64,000 nucleotides of DNA, taken from contig NZ_BARG01000018.1 in NCBI RefSeq assembly GCF_000376565.1, positions 1 through 64,000 on the forward strand, given 5' to 3'. Source of the DNA: Streptomyces hokutonensis. GTDB lineage: Bacteria; Actinomycetota; Actinomycetes; Streptomycetales; Streptomycetaceae. This document shows positions 17,706-26,076 of this stretch, piece by piece; within the stretch, counting starts at the first letter, position 1, and each line of letters opens with the position of its first letter. The position numbers and the translations under genes were made by a program. The notes under the pieces were generated by a model, which was given only the letters and a program-made list of their open reading frames with translations, was not told the origin of the DNA and made no database searches.

Positions 17706-18517
17706 AGCTCCGCGAGGACCGCGTCCGTGAACGGCGGCCATGCCTCCACTGCCCACGGGCCGAACGCGCGGTCCGTCAGGGCCACGCAGGCCGCTCCCGC
17801 TGCCGGGTCCACCCACAGGAACGTGCCGGACTGGCCGAAGTGGCCGAAGGTGCGTGGGGAGGACGAACTGCCTGTCCAGTGCGGGGACTTGGAGTCGCGG
17901 ATCTCGAAGCCGAGGCCCCAGTCGTTGGGGTTCTGGTGGCCGTAGCCCGGCAGGACGCCCTTGGTGCCGGGGTACTGGACCGTCATCGCCTCGGCGACCG
18001 TGCGGGGGTCCAGGAGGCGCGGTGCCTGGACTTCGGCGGCGAAGAGGAGCAGGTCGTCGACCGTCGAGATTCCGTCCTTCGCCGGGGAACCGTTCAGCGA
18101 GGTCGCGTTCATGCCCAGGGGGGCCAGGACCGCCTGGTGCAGGTACTCGGCGAACTCGATCTCCGTCGCCTTCGCGATGTGGTCGCCGAGTTGCTCGAAG
18201 CCCGCGTTCGAGTACAGGCGGCGCTCTCCGGGGGGTGCCGTCACGCGGTGTTCGTCGAAGGCCAGGCCCGAGGTGTGGGCGAGGAGGTGGCGGACGGTGG
18301 AGCCGGGCGGGCCCGCCGGTTCGTCCAGCTCGATGGCGCCCTCCTCGTACGCGACGAGGGCGGCGTAGGCCGCGAGCGGCTTGGTGACCGAGGCGAGCGG
18401 GAAGCGGTCGGCGGTCGGGCCGTGGGTCCCGAGGACGGTTCCGTCGGCTCGTACGACGCCCGCCGCCGCGGTCGGCACCGGCCAGTTCTCGATCAGCGCG
18501 AGGTTGTGCAAGGACAT
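17702..18517 (-). CDS. Serine hydrolase, beta-lactamase-related
   Basis: This 271-residue protein has the SxxK motif SVTK (about residue 44), the YxN motif YSN in RLYSNAGFEQLG (about 121) and a HxG-like segment HFGQSGTFLWVD near the end, so all three landmarks of the penicillin-recognising serine hydrolases are present. No signal peptide is seen. It is shorter than class C beta-lactamases and is more likely an esterase or D-aminopeptidase-like enzyme. I chose ATG 18517 (MSLHNLALIENW) because upstream sequence lies in the shared promoter region with the MerR gene. Confidence 0.85.
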   Translation of the reverse strand: MSLHNLALIENWPVPTAAAGVVRADGTVLGTHGPTADRFPLASVTKPLAAYAALVAYEEGAIELDEPAGPPGSTVRHLLAHTSGLAFDEHRVTAPPGERRLYSNAGFEQLGDHIAKATEIEFAEYLHQAVLAPLGMNATSLNGSPAKDGISTVDDLLLFAAEVQAPRLLDPRTVAEAMTVQYPGTKGVLPGYGHQNPNDWGLGFEIRDSKSPHWTGSSSSPRTFGHFGQSGTFLWVDPAAGAACVALTDRAFGPWAVEAWPPFTDAVLAEL

Positions 18518-18574
18518 GGCCTTGAGCCTAAGCGCTCGGTCTCGGGCCTCCCGCCGATTTCTTACCGGTTCCGC

Positions 18575-18605
18575 TTGCTTCGAGTGCACTCCAAGGCCAT
18601 AGCGT
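18575..18605 (+). promoter_or_regulatory. MerR-type promoter with 19-bp spacer and operator dyad
   Basis: TTGCTT (-35) and TAGCGT (-10) are separated by exactly 19 bp, the over-long spacing typical of MerR-controlled promoters. The spacer region holds the dyad CTTCGAGTGCACTCCAAG (18578-18595), palindromic but for one pair. The MerR ATG at 18613 lies where transcription should start, so the message is probably leaderless. Confidence 0.75.
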
Positions 18606-18612
18606 GGTGGTC

Positions 18613-19074
18613 ATGACGGTGATGGAGACCACGGGTACCAGGACCGACAGCTGCGGAGGCCCGCCGCAGGCCGAGCGGCGTCCCGACGGCGCGGACAGCT
18701 ACACGATCAGCGAGGTCGTCGCCTTCACCGGCCTGACGGCTCACACCCTGCGGTGGTACGAGCGCATCGGGCTGATGCAGCACATCGACCGCTCGCACAC
18801 CGGCCAGCGCCGCTACAGCAACCGCGACCTCGACTGGCTCGACCTCGTCGGCAAGCTCCGGCTGACCGGCATGCCGGTCGCCGACATGGTCCGGTACGCC
18901 GAGCTCGTGCGCGAGGGCGACCACACCTACGGCGACCGCTTCGAACTCCTCGAGGCCACCCGCCGGGACGTCCTGGCCAGGATCGCCGAACTGCACGACA
19001 CCCTCGCCGTACTCGACCGGAAGATCGCCTTCTACGGCGAGGCCCACGCCTACGAGAAGGAGAAGGCAGGATGA
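18613..19074 (+). CDS. MerR-family transcriptional regulator
   Basis: This 153-residue protein has a MerR winged helix at about residues 30-98: YTISEVVAFTGLTAHTLRWYERIGL, then the wing RRYSNRDLDWLDLVGKLRLTGM, followed by a dimerisation helix with the heptad-like ARIAELHDTLAVLDRKIAFY. No cysteine cluster for metal binding is present, so an organic ligand or stress signal is likely. It overlaps the aldo/keto reductase gene by ATGA, so the pair is translationally coupled. Its own promoter has a typical MerR operator, indicating autoregulation of the pair. ATG at 18622 is an alternative. Confidence 0.9.
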   Translation: MTVMETTGTRTDSCGGPPQAERRPDGADSYTISEVVAFTGLTAHTLRWYERIGLMQHIDRSHTGQRRYSNRDLDWLDLVGKLRLTGMPVADMVRYAELVREGDHTYGDRFELLEATRRDVLARIAELHDTLAVLDRKIAFYGEAHAYEKEKAG

Positions 19075-20087
19075 CCGACACCACGATCCCGACCGCACGG
19101 CTCGGCGCGGACGGCCCCGAGGTCGGCGTCCAGGGTCTCGGGTGCATGGGCATGAGCTTCGCCTACGGTCCTCCCGACGCGAAGGAGTCGCTGGCCACCC
19201 TGGACCGGGCGCTGGAGCTCGGCGTGACCTTCTACGACACGGCGGACGTGTACGGGGCCGGGGAGAACGAGCGGTTCCTCTCGCCGTTCTTCAAGGCGCA
19301 CCGCGACGAGGTCGTGATCGCCACCAAGTTCGCCATGTCGATCCCGCCCGGCGAGCCCACCCGGCGGGTCGTCCGCAACGACCGGCCCTACATCCGCCAG
19401 GCCGTCGAGGCGAGCCTGCAGCGGCTCGGCATCGATGTCATCGACCTCTACTACATGCACCGCCGCGACCCGGCCGTCCCCATCGAGGAGACCGTCGGCG
19501 CGATGGCGGAGCTGGTGCGCGAGGGCAAGGTCAGGCACCTCGGGCTGAGCGAGGTCACGGGAGCGGAGCTGCGTGCCGCGCACACCGTGCACCCGATCGC
19601 CGCCGTGCAGTCGGAGTGGTCGCTGTTCAGCCGGGACGTCGAGATCAGCCTGGTCGGGGCGGCCGTCGAGCTCGGTTCGGCCGTCGTGCCGTACTCGCCG
19701 CTCGGCCGCGGCTTCCTCACCGGCTCCTTCGCCAACGCCGAACAGGACCTGACGGAGGGCGACTTCCGCCGCCACCAGCCCCGCTTCACCGGTGAGAACG
19801 CGGCGGCCAACGCGGCCCTCCTCGACCCCGTCCGCACGGTCGCCGAAGCCCACGACGCCTCCCTCGGCCAGATCGCCCTGGCCTGGGTCCAGCAGCGCGC
19901 CCAGGTCCACGGCCTCCCGGTGATCCCGATCCCCGGCACGACCAAGCGCAGGCGGGTGGAGGAGAACACGGCGGCGACGAGGATCGTCCTCACGGACGAT
20001 GAGCTGAGCCTGCTGGAACCGATCGCGGGCAAGGTGGCAGGCGACCGCTACGCGGACATGACCTTCGCTTCCACCAGCAGGGAGTAG
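19071..20087 (+). CDS. Aldo/keto reductase
   Basis: A 338-residue NADPH-dependent reductase of the aldo/keto reductase superfamily (AKR13-like). The catalytic tetrad is visible: Asp and Tyr in FYDTADVYGAGENE, Lys in IATKFAM, and His in YYMHRRDP. The cofactor-phosphate region near the end reads PIPGTTKRRRVEEN. It would reduce aldehydes or ketones, perhaps detoxifying the compound sensed by the MerR regulator with which it shares an ATGA overlap. Confidence 0.93.
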   Translation: MTDTTIPTARLGADGPEVGVQGLGCMGMSFAYGPPDAKESLATLDRALELGVTFYDTADVYGAGENERFLSPFFKAHRDEVVIATKFAMSIPPGEPTRRVVRNDRPYIRQAVEASLQRLGIDVIDLYYMHRRDPAVPIEETVGAMAELVREGKVRHLGLSEVTGAELRAAHTVHPIAAVQSEWSLFSRDVEISLVGAAVELGSAVVPYSPLGRGFLTGSFANAEQDLTEGDFRRHQPRFTGENAAANAALLDPVRTVAEAHDASLGQIALAWVQQRAQVHGLPVIPIPGTTKRRRVEENTAATRIVLTDDELSLLEPIAGKVAGDRYADMTFASTSRE

Positions 20088-20093
20088 GGGTTC

Positions 20094-20933
20094 TTACAGT
20101 TCCGCGAGGAGTTCCGCCTTCTTCACCGTGAACTCCTCGTCCGTCACCAGCCCCGCCGCATGCAACTCCCCGAGATGCCGGATCCGCTCGGCGATATCGG
20201 CGGGGTCACGCCGAGCAGCCGGTATCACGGCAGTGGGCCGAGCAGACCGCACCGCAGCAAGGACCGCTGCCGCGAACGGCAGTGACTCGTGCACCGGCCC
20301 GTATCCTAGCCCGAACACCACGGCCGCCGGATCCTGATCCACCGGCACAGGCGGCGCAGTACCTCGCAGCAGCCGTAGATGCCCCTCGAACACCTCGGGG
20401 GAGCGCCACTCGACGCCATTCAGGTCGGCGACCGGGAAGGTCTGGTCGCCGGCCTTCCACTTCGCCGACGAGGCGCCGGTCCAGAACCAGCGGAAGGAGA
20501 CCGTCTTCCCGTCGAAGGTCGCCTTTCCGTCGTACGCCTTGAAACGCAGTGGTACTTCGGGCGCGGCCACCAGGAAGCGTTCGGCCGGACCGCGGTCCCG
20601 CTTCAGCTGGGCGCGCAGCTCGTCGGCGTAGTACTCGGCGAGGGTCTCGCGCTCGGCGGGCAGGACGAGTTGGTAGGGGTCGCTGCCCTCCTTGAGCTGG
20701 CCGGCGGCCGCCTCCATGAGGGGGTCGGCGCCGGCGCGCGGTACGAGGCGCAGGACGACGGTGCCGCGCTTGCCGGGGGCGAGGGTCACCGTCTCCATCG
20801 CCTCGAAGGGGATCCGGCGTTCACCGAGTGCCTGGAACAGCTTGGGGGTTCGAATGCCCCGCTCGTAGCGGATACGCACGAAGTCGGACTCGAACTCCCA
20901 AGCGGCATGAAATCCGGCCAGTACGTCACCCAT
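20094..20933 (-). CDS. DUF4429 protein with C-terminal SHOCT domain
   Basis: This 279-residue protein has two PH-like DUF4429 repeats. The first starts at about residue 6 (AAWEFESDFVRIRYERG). The second starts at about residue 130 (FKAYDGKATFDGKTVSF). A C-terminal SHOCT motif (IAERIRHLGELHAAGLVTDEEFTVKKAELL) ends it; SHOCT is a short oligomerisation motif. Function unknown, cytoplasmic. ATG codons at 20933 and 20942 are equally possible starts. It converges on the aldo/keto reductase gene with a 6-nt gap. Confidence 0.85.
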   Translation of the reverse strand: MGDVLAGFHAAWEFESDFVRIRYERGIRTPKLFQALGERRIPFEAMETVTLAPGKRGTVVLRLVPRAGADPLMEAAAGQLKEGSDPYQLVLPAERETLAEYYADELRAQLKRDRGPAERFLVAAPEVPLRFKAYDGKATFDGKTVSFRWFWTGASSAKWKAGDQTFPVADLNGVEWRSPEVFEGHLRLLRGTAPPVPVDQDPAAVVFGLGYGPVHESLPFAAAVLAAVRSARPTAVIPAARRDPADIAERIRHLGELHAAGLVTDEEFTVKKAELLAEL

Positions 20934-20999
20934 GCGGCTCATCGTAGGCGGCACATGTCCTCCGTCCCATCCCCGCGCAGACCGCAGTTCCTGCTGTTT

Positions 21000-22229
21000 C
21001 TACGCGCGTCCGGCCTCTGGGGCGTCGGACAGACCCTGTCGGCAGGTGTCGGTGTCGTGCGCGCACGACACCGCGTCGTACGCGCCCACACCGATGTCGG
21101 CGAAATTGGCGAGGCTGTCGGTACCCCACGCGAAGTAGCCGGTGTGGCCCTTGGCGTCCTTCGCGGCCAGCACCCGCGCGCCGAACGCGTTGGACACCGG
21201 GTCCTCGCCGTGGCCGAGACCGCCGACCTCCATGTACGGCACGTCCTGGATCCAGTCGTCGGCGTCCCGCATCGCCCACACCCGGGCGAGGGTGTGCAGG
21301 TGGGCGGCGTTCGAGGCGCGCATGCCGGGGCTGCCGGCCACCGCGATGTCGGTCACCCGGGTCGGCAGTTCGTGCGCGGCGACCCCGCACACCACCGAGC
21401 CGTAGCTGTGGCAGAAGAGGGCGATCTGCGAGGTGCCGGGAAGGGCGCGCACCAGCGAGTTCAGTCGTACGGCGCCTGCCTCGGCGCGGCCCGCGGTGGC
21501 CGAGTCGATGCCGAGGCCGCCGGGCGCGGTGTAGTCGGCCCAGGCGATGACGGCCGTGCGCGTGCCGGTGTCGGTCGCGGACTTCGCCGTGTTCTCGGCG
21601 GCGTACAGGTTCTGCGCCATGCCGACCGGCGCCGAGTAGCTCTTGTTCGTCTTCTGGAAGGTCAGCAGGTCGGTGTCGACACCGGGGACGATGATCGACA
21701 CGCGCTGCGCGGTGTCCAGGTCGCCGAAGACCTCGGCGATCCGGCCCGAACCCTCGGGGTCGAAGGCGAGGATGTGGCGGTCCCCGCTCATCAGCGCCTC
21801 GAAGCGGTGCATGAGGCGGCCTGCCTCCTGCTTGCCGTAGGGCGTGAGGCGGCTGTCGTGCATGCGCTTCCGCTCGACCTTGCGGGCCTGGTCGAGGGCG
21901 ATGTGGTTGGCGCGGTAGCGCAGCTGGACCGGGGCGCCGTTCATGTTGCCGACCGCGAGCGGGTAGCGGTGCGCGAGGCGCGTGCGCTGCTGTGCGGTGA
22001 GCGAGGCGAAGAAGCGGGCCAGCCGGGTCGGGGAGGCGTCCGGGTCGGGCAGCTCGCGCCCGTTCATATGGCCGTGTTCCCAAGCGGAGAGGGAGGCCTG
22101 GAGCGCCGTTTTCCCGGGATGGCTGCGCACCGCGGTCCAGCCGGTGGTCGCCAGCATCACGAACACCACGGCCAGCGCGAGCAGCGCGCGCCAGGCGTTC
22201 AGCGTGGGGGAGGAGTCGAAGGAAGTCAC
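21000..22229 (-). CDS. Alpha/beta hydrolase, DUF1023 type, membrane-anchored or secreted
   Basis: This 409-residue protein begins with one hydrophobic segment (about residues 13-34, RALLALAVVFVMLATTGWTAV), either a signal anchor or an uncleaved signal. The alpha/beta hydrolase core carries the nucleophile elbow FCHSYGSVVCG (about residue 262), typical of the DUF1023 family common in actinobacteria. The catalytic His is probably in the C-terminal third. Substrate unknown. It has its own promoter region, next to the TetR gene, with no sign of shared function. Confidence 0.85.
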   Translation of the reverse strand: MTSFDSSPTLNAWRALLALAVVFVMLATTGWTAVRSHPGKTALQASLSAWEHGHMNGRELPDPDASPTRLARFFASLTAQQRTRLAHRYPLAVGNMNGAPVQLRYRANHIALDQARKVERKRMHDSRLTPYGKQEAGRLMHRFEALMSGDRHILAFDPEGSGRIAEVFGDLDTAQRVSIIVPGVDTDLLTFQKTNKSYSAPVGMAQNLYAAENTAKSATDTGTRTAVIAWADYTAPGGLGIDSATAGRAEAGAVRLNSLVRALPGTSQIALFCHSYGSVVCGVAAHELPTRVTDIAVAGSPGMRASNAAHLHTLARVWAMRDADDWIQDVPYMEVGGLGHGEDPVSNAFGARVLAAKDAKGHTGYFAWGTDSLANFADIGVGAYDAVSCAHDTDTCRQGLSDAPEAGRA

Positions 22230-22312
22230 TGGGAGGACACACTAGGAGAACGAGAGGGTCTCGCGTTAACCGAGTGACGGGGATCACGTTTCAGCGGTAC
22301 GTGATGAGGAAC

Positions 22313-22948
22313 TCAGTACGACTCGCTCGCGCGCCAGTTCCCCGCGAGCGCCGGGCCCACCCCGTCGAGGTAGGCGGCCGTCAGCTCCCGCATCGCCTCG
22401 ATGCTCAGGTCGTCCCCCGCGATCCACATCCGCTCCACCACCCGCATCACCCCGCCGAACACCGCCACCACCAGCCGCGGCCTGGGGTCCGTGTCCATCG
22501 CCAGCCCCTCGCGTACGGCGATGATCTGCGCGAGTTCCTCCTCCAGCTCCATCGAGCGCCGCAGATGCGCGGCCAGCAGTCCCGGCGTCGACTCGATGAC
22601 CCGGTAGGTGCGCATGTGCAGCTCCAGCGGTACGACCTGCTGGATCGCCTCGTTGATGGTGTCCCAGCTCTCCAGCACGGCCCGGCGCAGCGCCTCCAGC
22701 GGGGCCTCGTGCGGCGGGCGGGCGCGGACGGCGTCGACGAAGTGCGTCTCGGTGAGCCGGGGCACGAAGAACGCGGCCTCCTCCTTGCTCGCGAAGTAGC
22801 GGAAGAAGGTGCGCTGCGAGACGTCGACGGCCTCGGCGATCTCGTCGACGGTGGTCTGTTCGTAGCCCTTGGTCGTGAACAGTTCGAGGGCGGCGTGCAG
22901 CAGCGCGTCCCGCGTGCGGGCCTTCTTGCGCTCGCGCAATGTCTCCAT
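22313..22948 (-). CDS. TetR-family regulator of the adjacent MFS pump
   Basis: A 211-residue TetR protein with helix-turn-helix at about residues 8-55 (VDEIAEAVDVSQRTFFRYFASKEE) and a C-terminal domain in the style of the MftR-like C-terminal group. The ATG at 22948 follows GAGGAG. It is divergent from an MFS drug transporter, the usual arrangement for a repressor of efflux. A 15-bp palindrome, TGTCAGTGGCTGACA, lies in the transporter promoter between them. Confidence 0.9.
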   Translation of the reverse strand: METLRERKKARTRDALLHAALELFTTKGYEQTTVDEIAEAVDVSQRTFFRYFASKEEAAFFVPRLTETHFVDAVRARPPHEAPLEALRRAVLESWDTINEAIQQVVPLELHMRTYRVIESTPGLLAAHLRRSMELEEELAQIIAVREGLAMDTDPRPRLVVAVFGGVMRVVERMWIAGDDLSIEAMRELTAAYLDGVGPALAGNWRASESY

Positions 22949-22994
22949 GCCGTTCTCCTCGCGATTGTTGACAGCCGCCGACATCTGAACCTGT

Positions 22995-23025
22995 TTGTCA
23001 ACTGTCAGTGGCTGACACTAGCCTC
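22995..23025 (+). promoter_or_regulatory. MFS promoter with palindromic operator
   Basis: TTGTCA (-35, 22995-23000) and TAGCCT (-10, 23020-23025) flank the perfect palindrome TGTCAGTGGCTGACA (23003-23017). A repressor bound there would block RNA polymerase. The start ATG at 23032 is 7 nt after the -10, so the transcript is probably leaderless. Confidence 0.6.
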
Positions 23026-23031
23026 GAACGC

Positions 23032-24651
23032 ATGACTAGTCAGACCACCATCAGCGCGACGGGGCCGGGGGACAAGGCGGCGGCCGCCCCGTCCGACCCG
23101 ACGCCCTCCACGGGGCTGCGCGGCCACCCGTGGTTCACCCTCATAACCGTCGCCGTCGGCGTCATGATGGTGGCCCTCGACGGCACCATCGTCGCCATCG
23201 CCAACCCGGCCATCCAGAAGGACCTCGGCGCCAGCTTCGCCGACGTCCAGTGGATCACCAACGGCTACTTCCTCGCCCTCGCGGTCTCCCTCATCACCGC
23301 AGGCAAGCTCGGCGACCGCTTCGGCCACCGCCAGACCTTCCTGATCGGCGTCACCGGCTTCGCCGCCGCGTCCGGTGCCATCGGCCTCTCCCACAGCATC
23401 GCGTTCGTCGTCACCTTCCGCGTGCTCCAGGGCCTGTTCGGCGCGCTGCTGATGCCGGCCGCGCTCGGCCTCCTGCGGGCCACCTTCCCGGCCGAGAAGC
23501 TCAACATGGCCATCGGCCTGTGGGGCATGGTCATCGGCGCCTCCACCGCGGGCGGCCCGATCCTCGGCGGTGTCCTCGTCGAGCACGTCAACTGGCAGTC
23601 GGTGTTCTTCATCAACGTGCCGGTCGGCGCCATCGCGCTGATCCTCGGCCTGCTGATCCTGCGCGACCACCGCGCCGAGAACGCCCCGCGCTCCTTCGAC
23701 ATCCTCGGCATCGCGCTGCTCTCCGGCGCGATGTTCTGCCTCGTCTGGGCCCTGATCAAGGCGCCCACCTGGGGCTGGGGCTCCGGCACGACCTGGGCGT
23801 TCCTCGCCGCGTCCGTCCTGGGCTTCGGCCTGTTCGCCTTCTGGGAGCAGCGCGTCAAGGAACCCCTGATCCCGCTGGGCCTGTTCCGCTCGGTCCCGCT
23901 GTCCGCGGGCGTGGTCCTGATGGTCCTGATGGCGATCGCCTTCATGGGCGGCCTGTTCTTCGTGACGTTCTACTTGCAGAACGTGCACGGTATGAGCCCC
24001 ATCGACGCCGGTCTCCACCTTCTCCCACTCACCGGGATGATGATCGTCGGCTCCCCGCTGGCCGGCGCCGCGATCACCAAGCTCGGCCCGCGCATCCCGC
24101 TGGCCGGCGGCATGGCGGCCACCGCGATCGCCATGTACGGCATGTCCACCCTGGAGTCGGACACCGGCAGCGCGGTCATGTCGATCTGGTTCGCCCTGCT
24201 CGGCTTCGGCCTCGCCCCGGTGATGGTCGGCGCCACCGAGGTCATCGTGGGCAACGCGCCGATGGAGCTCTCCGGTGTCGCCGGCGGTCTCCAGCAGGCC
24301 GCGATGCAGATCGGCGGCAGCCTCGGTACGGCCGTCCTCGGCGCCGTGATGGCCTCCCGCGTCGACAGTGACCTGCCCGGCAACTGGACGGACGCGGGCC
24401 TGCCCAAGCTCACCCGGCCCCAACTGGACGCGACCGCCGAAGCGGTCCAGGTCGGAGTCGCCCCGGTCGCCCCGGGCACCCCGGCGGCGGTCGCCGCGAA
24501 GATCACGCAGGTCGCCCACGACACCTTCATCTCCGGCATGAGCCTGGCCTGCCTGGTCGCCGCCGGCGTGGCGGTGGTCGCGGTGTTCGTCGCCCTGCTG
24601 ACCAAGCGCGGCGAGAACGCGGAGGCGGGTGCCGGAGCCGCTCACATCTAA
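23032..24651 (+). CDS. MFS multidrug efflux transporter, DHA2 (QacA/EmrB) family
   Basis: This 539-residue protein has 14 predicted membrane spans. Motif D1/1 of the DHA2 family is seen in VALDGTIVAIANPAIQKDL; motif A reads GKLGDRFGHRQTFLIG; motif C-like glycine-rich sequence is GASTAGGPILGGVLVE. It exports drugs or toxic metabolites using the proton gradient. It is controlled by the divergent TetR gene through the palindrome in its promoter. A GTG at 23008 is in frame but lies inside that promoter, so ATG 23032 is preferred. A hairpin terminator follows. Confidence 0.93.
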   Translation: MTSQTTISATGPGDKAAAAPSDPTPSTGLRGHPWFTLITVAVGVMMVALDGTIVAIANPAIQKDLGASFADVQWITNGYFLALAVSLITAGKLGDRFGHRQTFLIGVTGFAAASGAIGLSHSIAFVVTFRVLQGLFGALLMPAALGLLRATFPAEKLNMAIGLWGMVIGASTAGGPILGGVLVEHVNWQSVFFINVPVGAIALILGLLILRDHRAENAPRSFDILGIALLSGAMFCLVWALIKAPTWGWGSGTTWAFLAASVLGFGLFAFWEQRVKEPLIPLGLFRSVPLSAGVVLMVLMAIAFMGGLFFVTFYLQNVHGMSPIDAGLHLLPLTGMMIVGSPLAGAAITKLGPRIPLAGGMAATAIAMYGMSTLESDTGSAVMSIWFALLGFGLAPVMVGATEVIVGNAPMELSGVAGGLQQAAMQIGGSLGTAVLGAVMASRVDSDLPGNWTDAGLPKLTRPQLDATAEAVQVGVAPVAPGTPAAVAAKITQVAHDTFISGMSLACLVAAGVAVVAVFVALLTKRGENAEAGAGAAHI

Positions 24652-24683
24652 CCCTGATTCAGGGCGAGTTCGCCTATCAGGGT
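24651..24683 (+). terminator. Hairpin after the MFS gene
   Basis: ACCCTGAT (24651-24658) pairs with ATCAGGGT (24676-24683), and GGCGA/TCGCC pairs inside it. The hairpin begins at the last base of the stop codon. No T-run follows, as is common in streptomycetes. Confidence 0.65.
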
Positions 24684-24886
24684 GACTGCGCTAAAGATTC
24701 CTGGCGTTCGGTACGCGCCGCAGGTCACAGTAAGTCAAGTCCTCCGCAGGGCAGGGGGGGACGGGTGGTCTGCGGCGCGCTGCCGGAGGGGGGCAGCGCG
24801 CAGGCAGGCTTTTTTCGCGTGTACGGGGGTATCCGGTCACTGTAGGAGTACGGGCCGAACGGGCGTGAACGCCCAGGGAGTTGACG

Positions 24887-25174
24887 ATGACAGGCTTCGG
24901 CAACGGAACGCGCAGGACCCCCCGCTCACGTGGCCGCATGGGGTCAGGGACCGGGCCGGACCGCGCGACCCTCGCCATCGTCGGACTGGTCTGCGCGATC
25001 GCGGGCTTCTTCCTGGCGGGCAACCTGGGGATCGTCCTCGGCCCGATCGCGGTGGTCTGCGGCTGGCTGGCCATGGGCCGCCGGTGGGCGGGCTCACGCC
25101 GGGTGATGGCCCTGGTGGCCCTCGTCCTGGGCGCGATAGACACGGTGGCGGCGGTCCTGTGGACGTTCTTCTGA
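24887..25174 (+). CDS. Small two-span membrane protein
   Basis: A 95-residue protein with a charged, Arg/Gly-rich N-terminus (about 25 residues) and two or three hydrophobic segments (about 28-45, 47-62 and 73-93). It resembles the DUF4190-type small membrane proteins of actinobacteria, but I cannot assign it firmly. ATG 24887 follows GGGAG at 6-nt spacing. The preceding 200 nt hold the MFS terminator and a T-rich stretch (CTTTTTTCGCG) near 24810. Confidence 0.72.
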   Translation: MTGFGNGTRRTPRSRGRMGSGTGPDRATLAIVGLVCAIAGFFLAGNLGIVLGPIAVVCGWLAMGRRWAGSRRVMALVALVLGAIDTVAAVLWTFF

Positions 25175-25193
25175 ATCAGGGCCGGATCCGCGG

Positions 25194-25964
25194 CTAGCGG
25201 GACACCTCGTCCCCGACCGGCTCCGGAACCCCCACCACCGGCACCCCGGACAGGGCCGCCACCTCCGCCCGCAGCGCCCGCACTTCCTCTGTCAGCGCCT
25301 CGATGGCCTCGGTCTGCCGGCGCTCCTCCACGTCGTCCTTCTCGAACCGGGCGATGAACCAGGTGGCGATGTTCGCGGTGACGACACCGAGCAGCGCGAT
25401 CCCGGACAGCATCAGCCCGACGGCGATCATCCGACCGAGCCCGGTGGTCGGCGCGTGATCCCCGTACCCCACCGTCGTCATGGTCGTGAACGACCACCAC
25501 ACGGCGTCACCCAGCGTCCGGATGTTCCCGTTGGGCGAGTCCCGTTCCACGGACAGCACCGCGAGCGAGCCGAACATCAGCAGCCCGACGACCGCGCCGG
25601 CGACATACGTCGTCAGCTGGATCTGCGAGGCCATCCGGGCGCGCCGCCCGACGAGTATGAGCGTCGACACCATGCGCAGCAGCCGCAGCGGCTGGAGTAT
25701 CGGCAGCACGACCGCGCACAGGTCCATCCAGTGCGTCCGTACGAACCGCCGCCGGTCCCGGGACATCGCGAGCCGCATCAGATAGTCGGCGGCGAACGCC
25801 GCCCACACCACCCACTCGACCGCCGTGCACATCTCCGTCAGCGAATGACCGGCAGTGGTGTCCACGATCGGCACGGCATAGGCCACGGCAAACGCAACGG
25901 CGAGCGCCAGCAGGGGCCGTTGAGTGAGCTGCTCCCAACGGGCTTGCGCCGATTGTTGCTTCAT
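25194..25964 (-). CDS. Voltage-gated-like potassium channel
   Basis: This 256-residue protein is a six-span ion channel subunit. The selectivity filter TTVGYGD is at about residue 172, between a pore helix (VWWSFTTM) and the last span. An S4-like segment with regularly placed Arg (RLLRMVSTLILVGRRARM) suggests voltage sensing. The C-terminus (about 212-245) is a short coiled coil (EERRQTEAIEALTEEVRALRAEVAAL is split by heptads) that could hold a tetramer. ATG 25964 is chosen since the upstream frame passes into a dispersed repeat. Confidence 0.9.
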   Translation of the reverse strand: MKQQSAQARWEQLTQRPLLALAVAFAVAYAVPIVDTTAGHSLTEMCTAVEWVVWAAFAADYLMRLAMSRDRRRFVRTHWMDLCAVVLPILQPLRLLRMVSTLILVGRRARMASQIQLTTYVAGAVVGLLMFGSLAVLSVERDSPNGNIRTLGDAVWWSFTTMTTVGYGDHAPTTGLGRMIAVGLMLSGIALLGVVTANIATWFIARFEKDDVEERRQTEAIEALTEEVRALRAEVAALSGVPVVGVPEPVGDEVSR

Positions 25965-26022
25965 GCCCGCATCGTAGGGCGGCGGGATGGCTCTCAAAGG
26001 CGCCCCGAAGGGGCTTGCCTTC

Positions 26023-26063
26023 GGGGGCGCGGGGAACTGCGCGACCAGCCCCCACGCACCCGC
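26023..26063. repeat. Dispersed repeat family A, copy 2
   Basis: Core GCGCGGGGAACTGCGCG followed by ACCAGCCCCCACGCACCCGC. Lies between the start of the K+ channel gene and the 3' end of aceE, so it is downstream of aceE's neighbour and not at a convergent junction. Confidence 0.85.
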
Positions 26064-26076
26064 AGACGAGAAACGA

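Noticed and set aside
23005..24645. 546-codon antisense frame under the MFS gene
   Set aside because: Composition is Asp/Gly/Glu/Arg-rich with no recognisable domain; the sense frame is a textbook DHA2 transporter.
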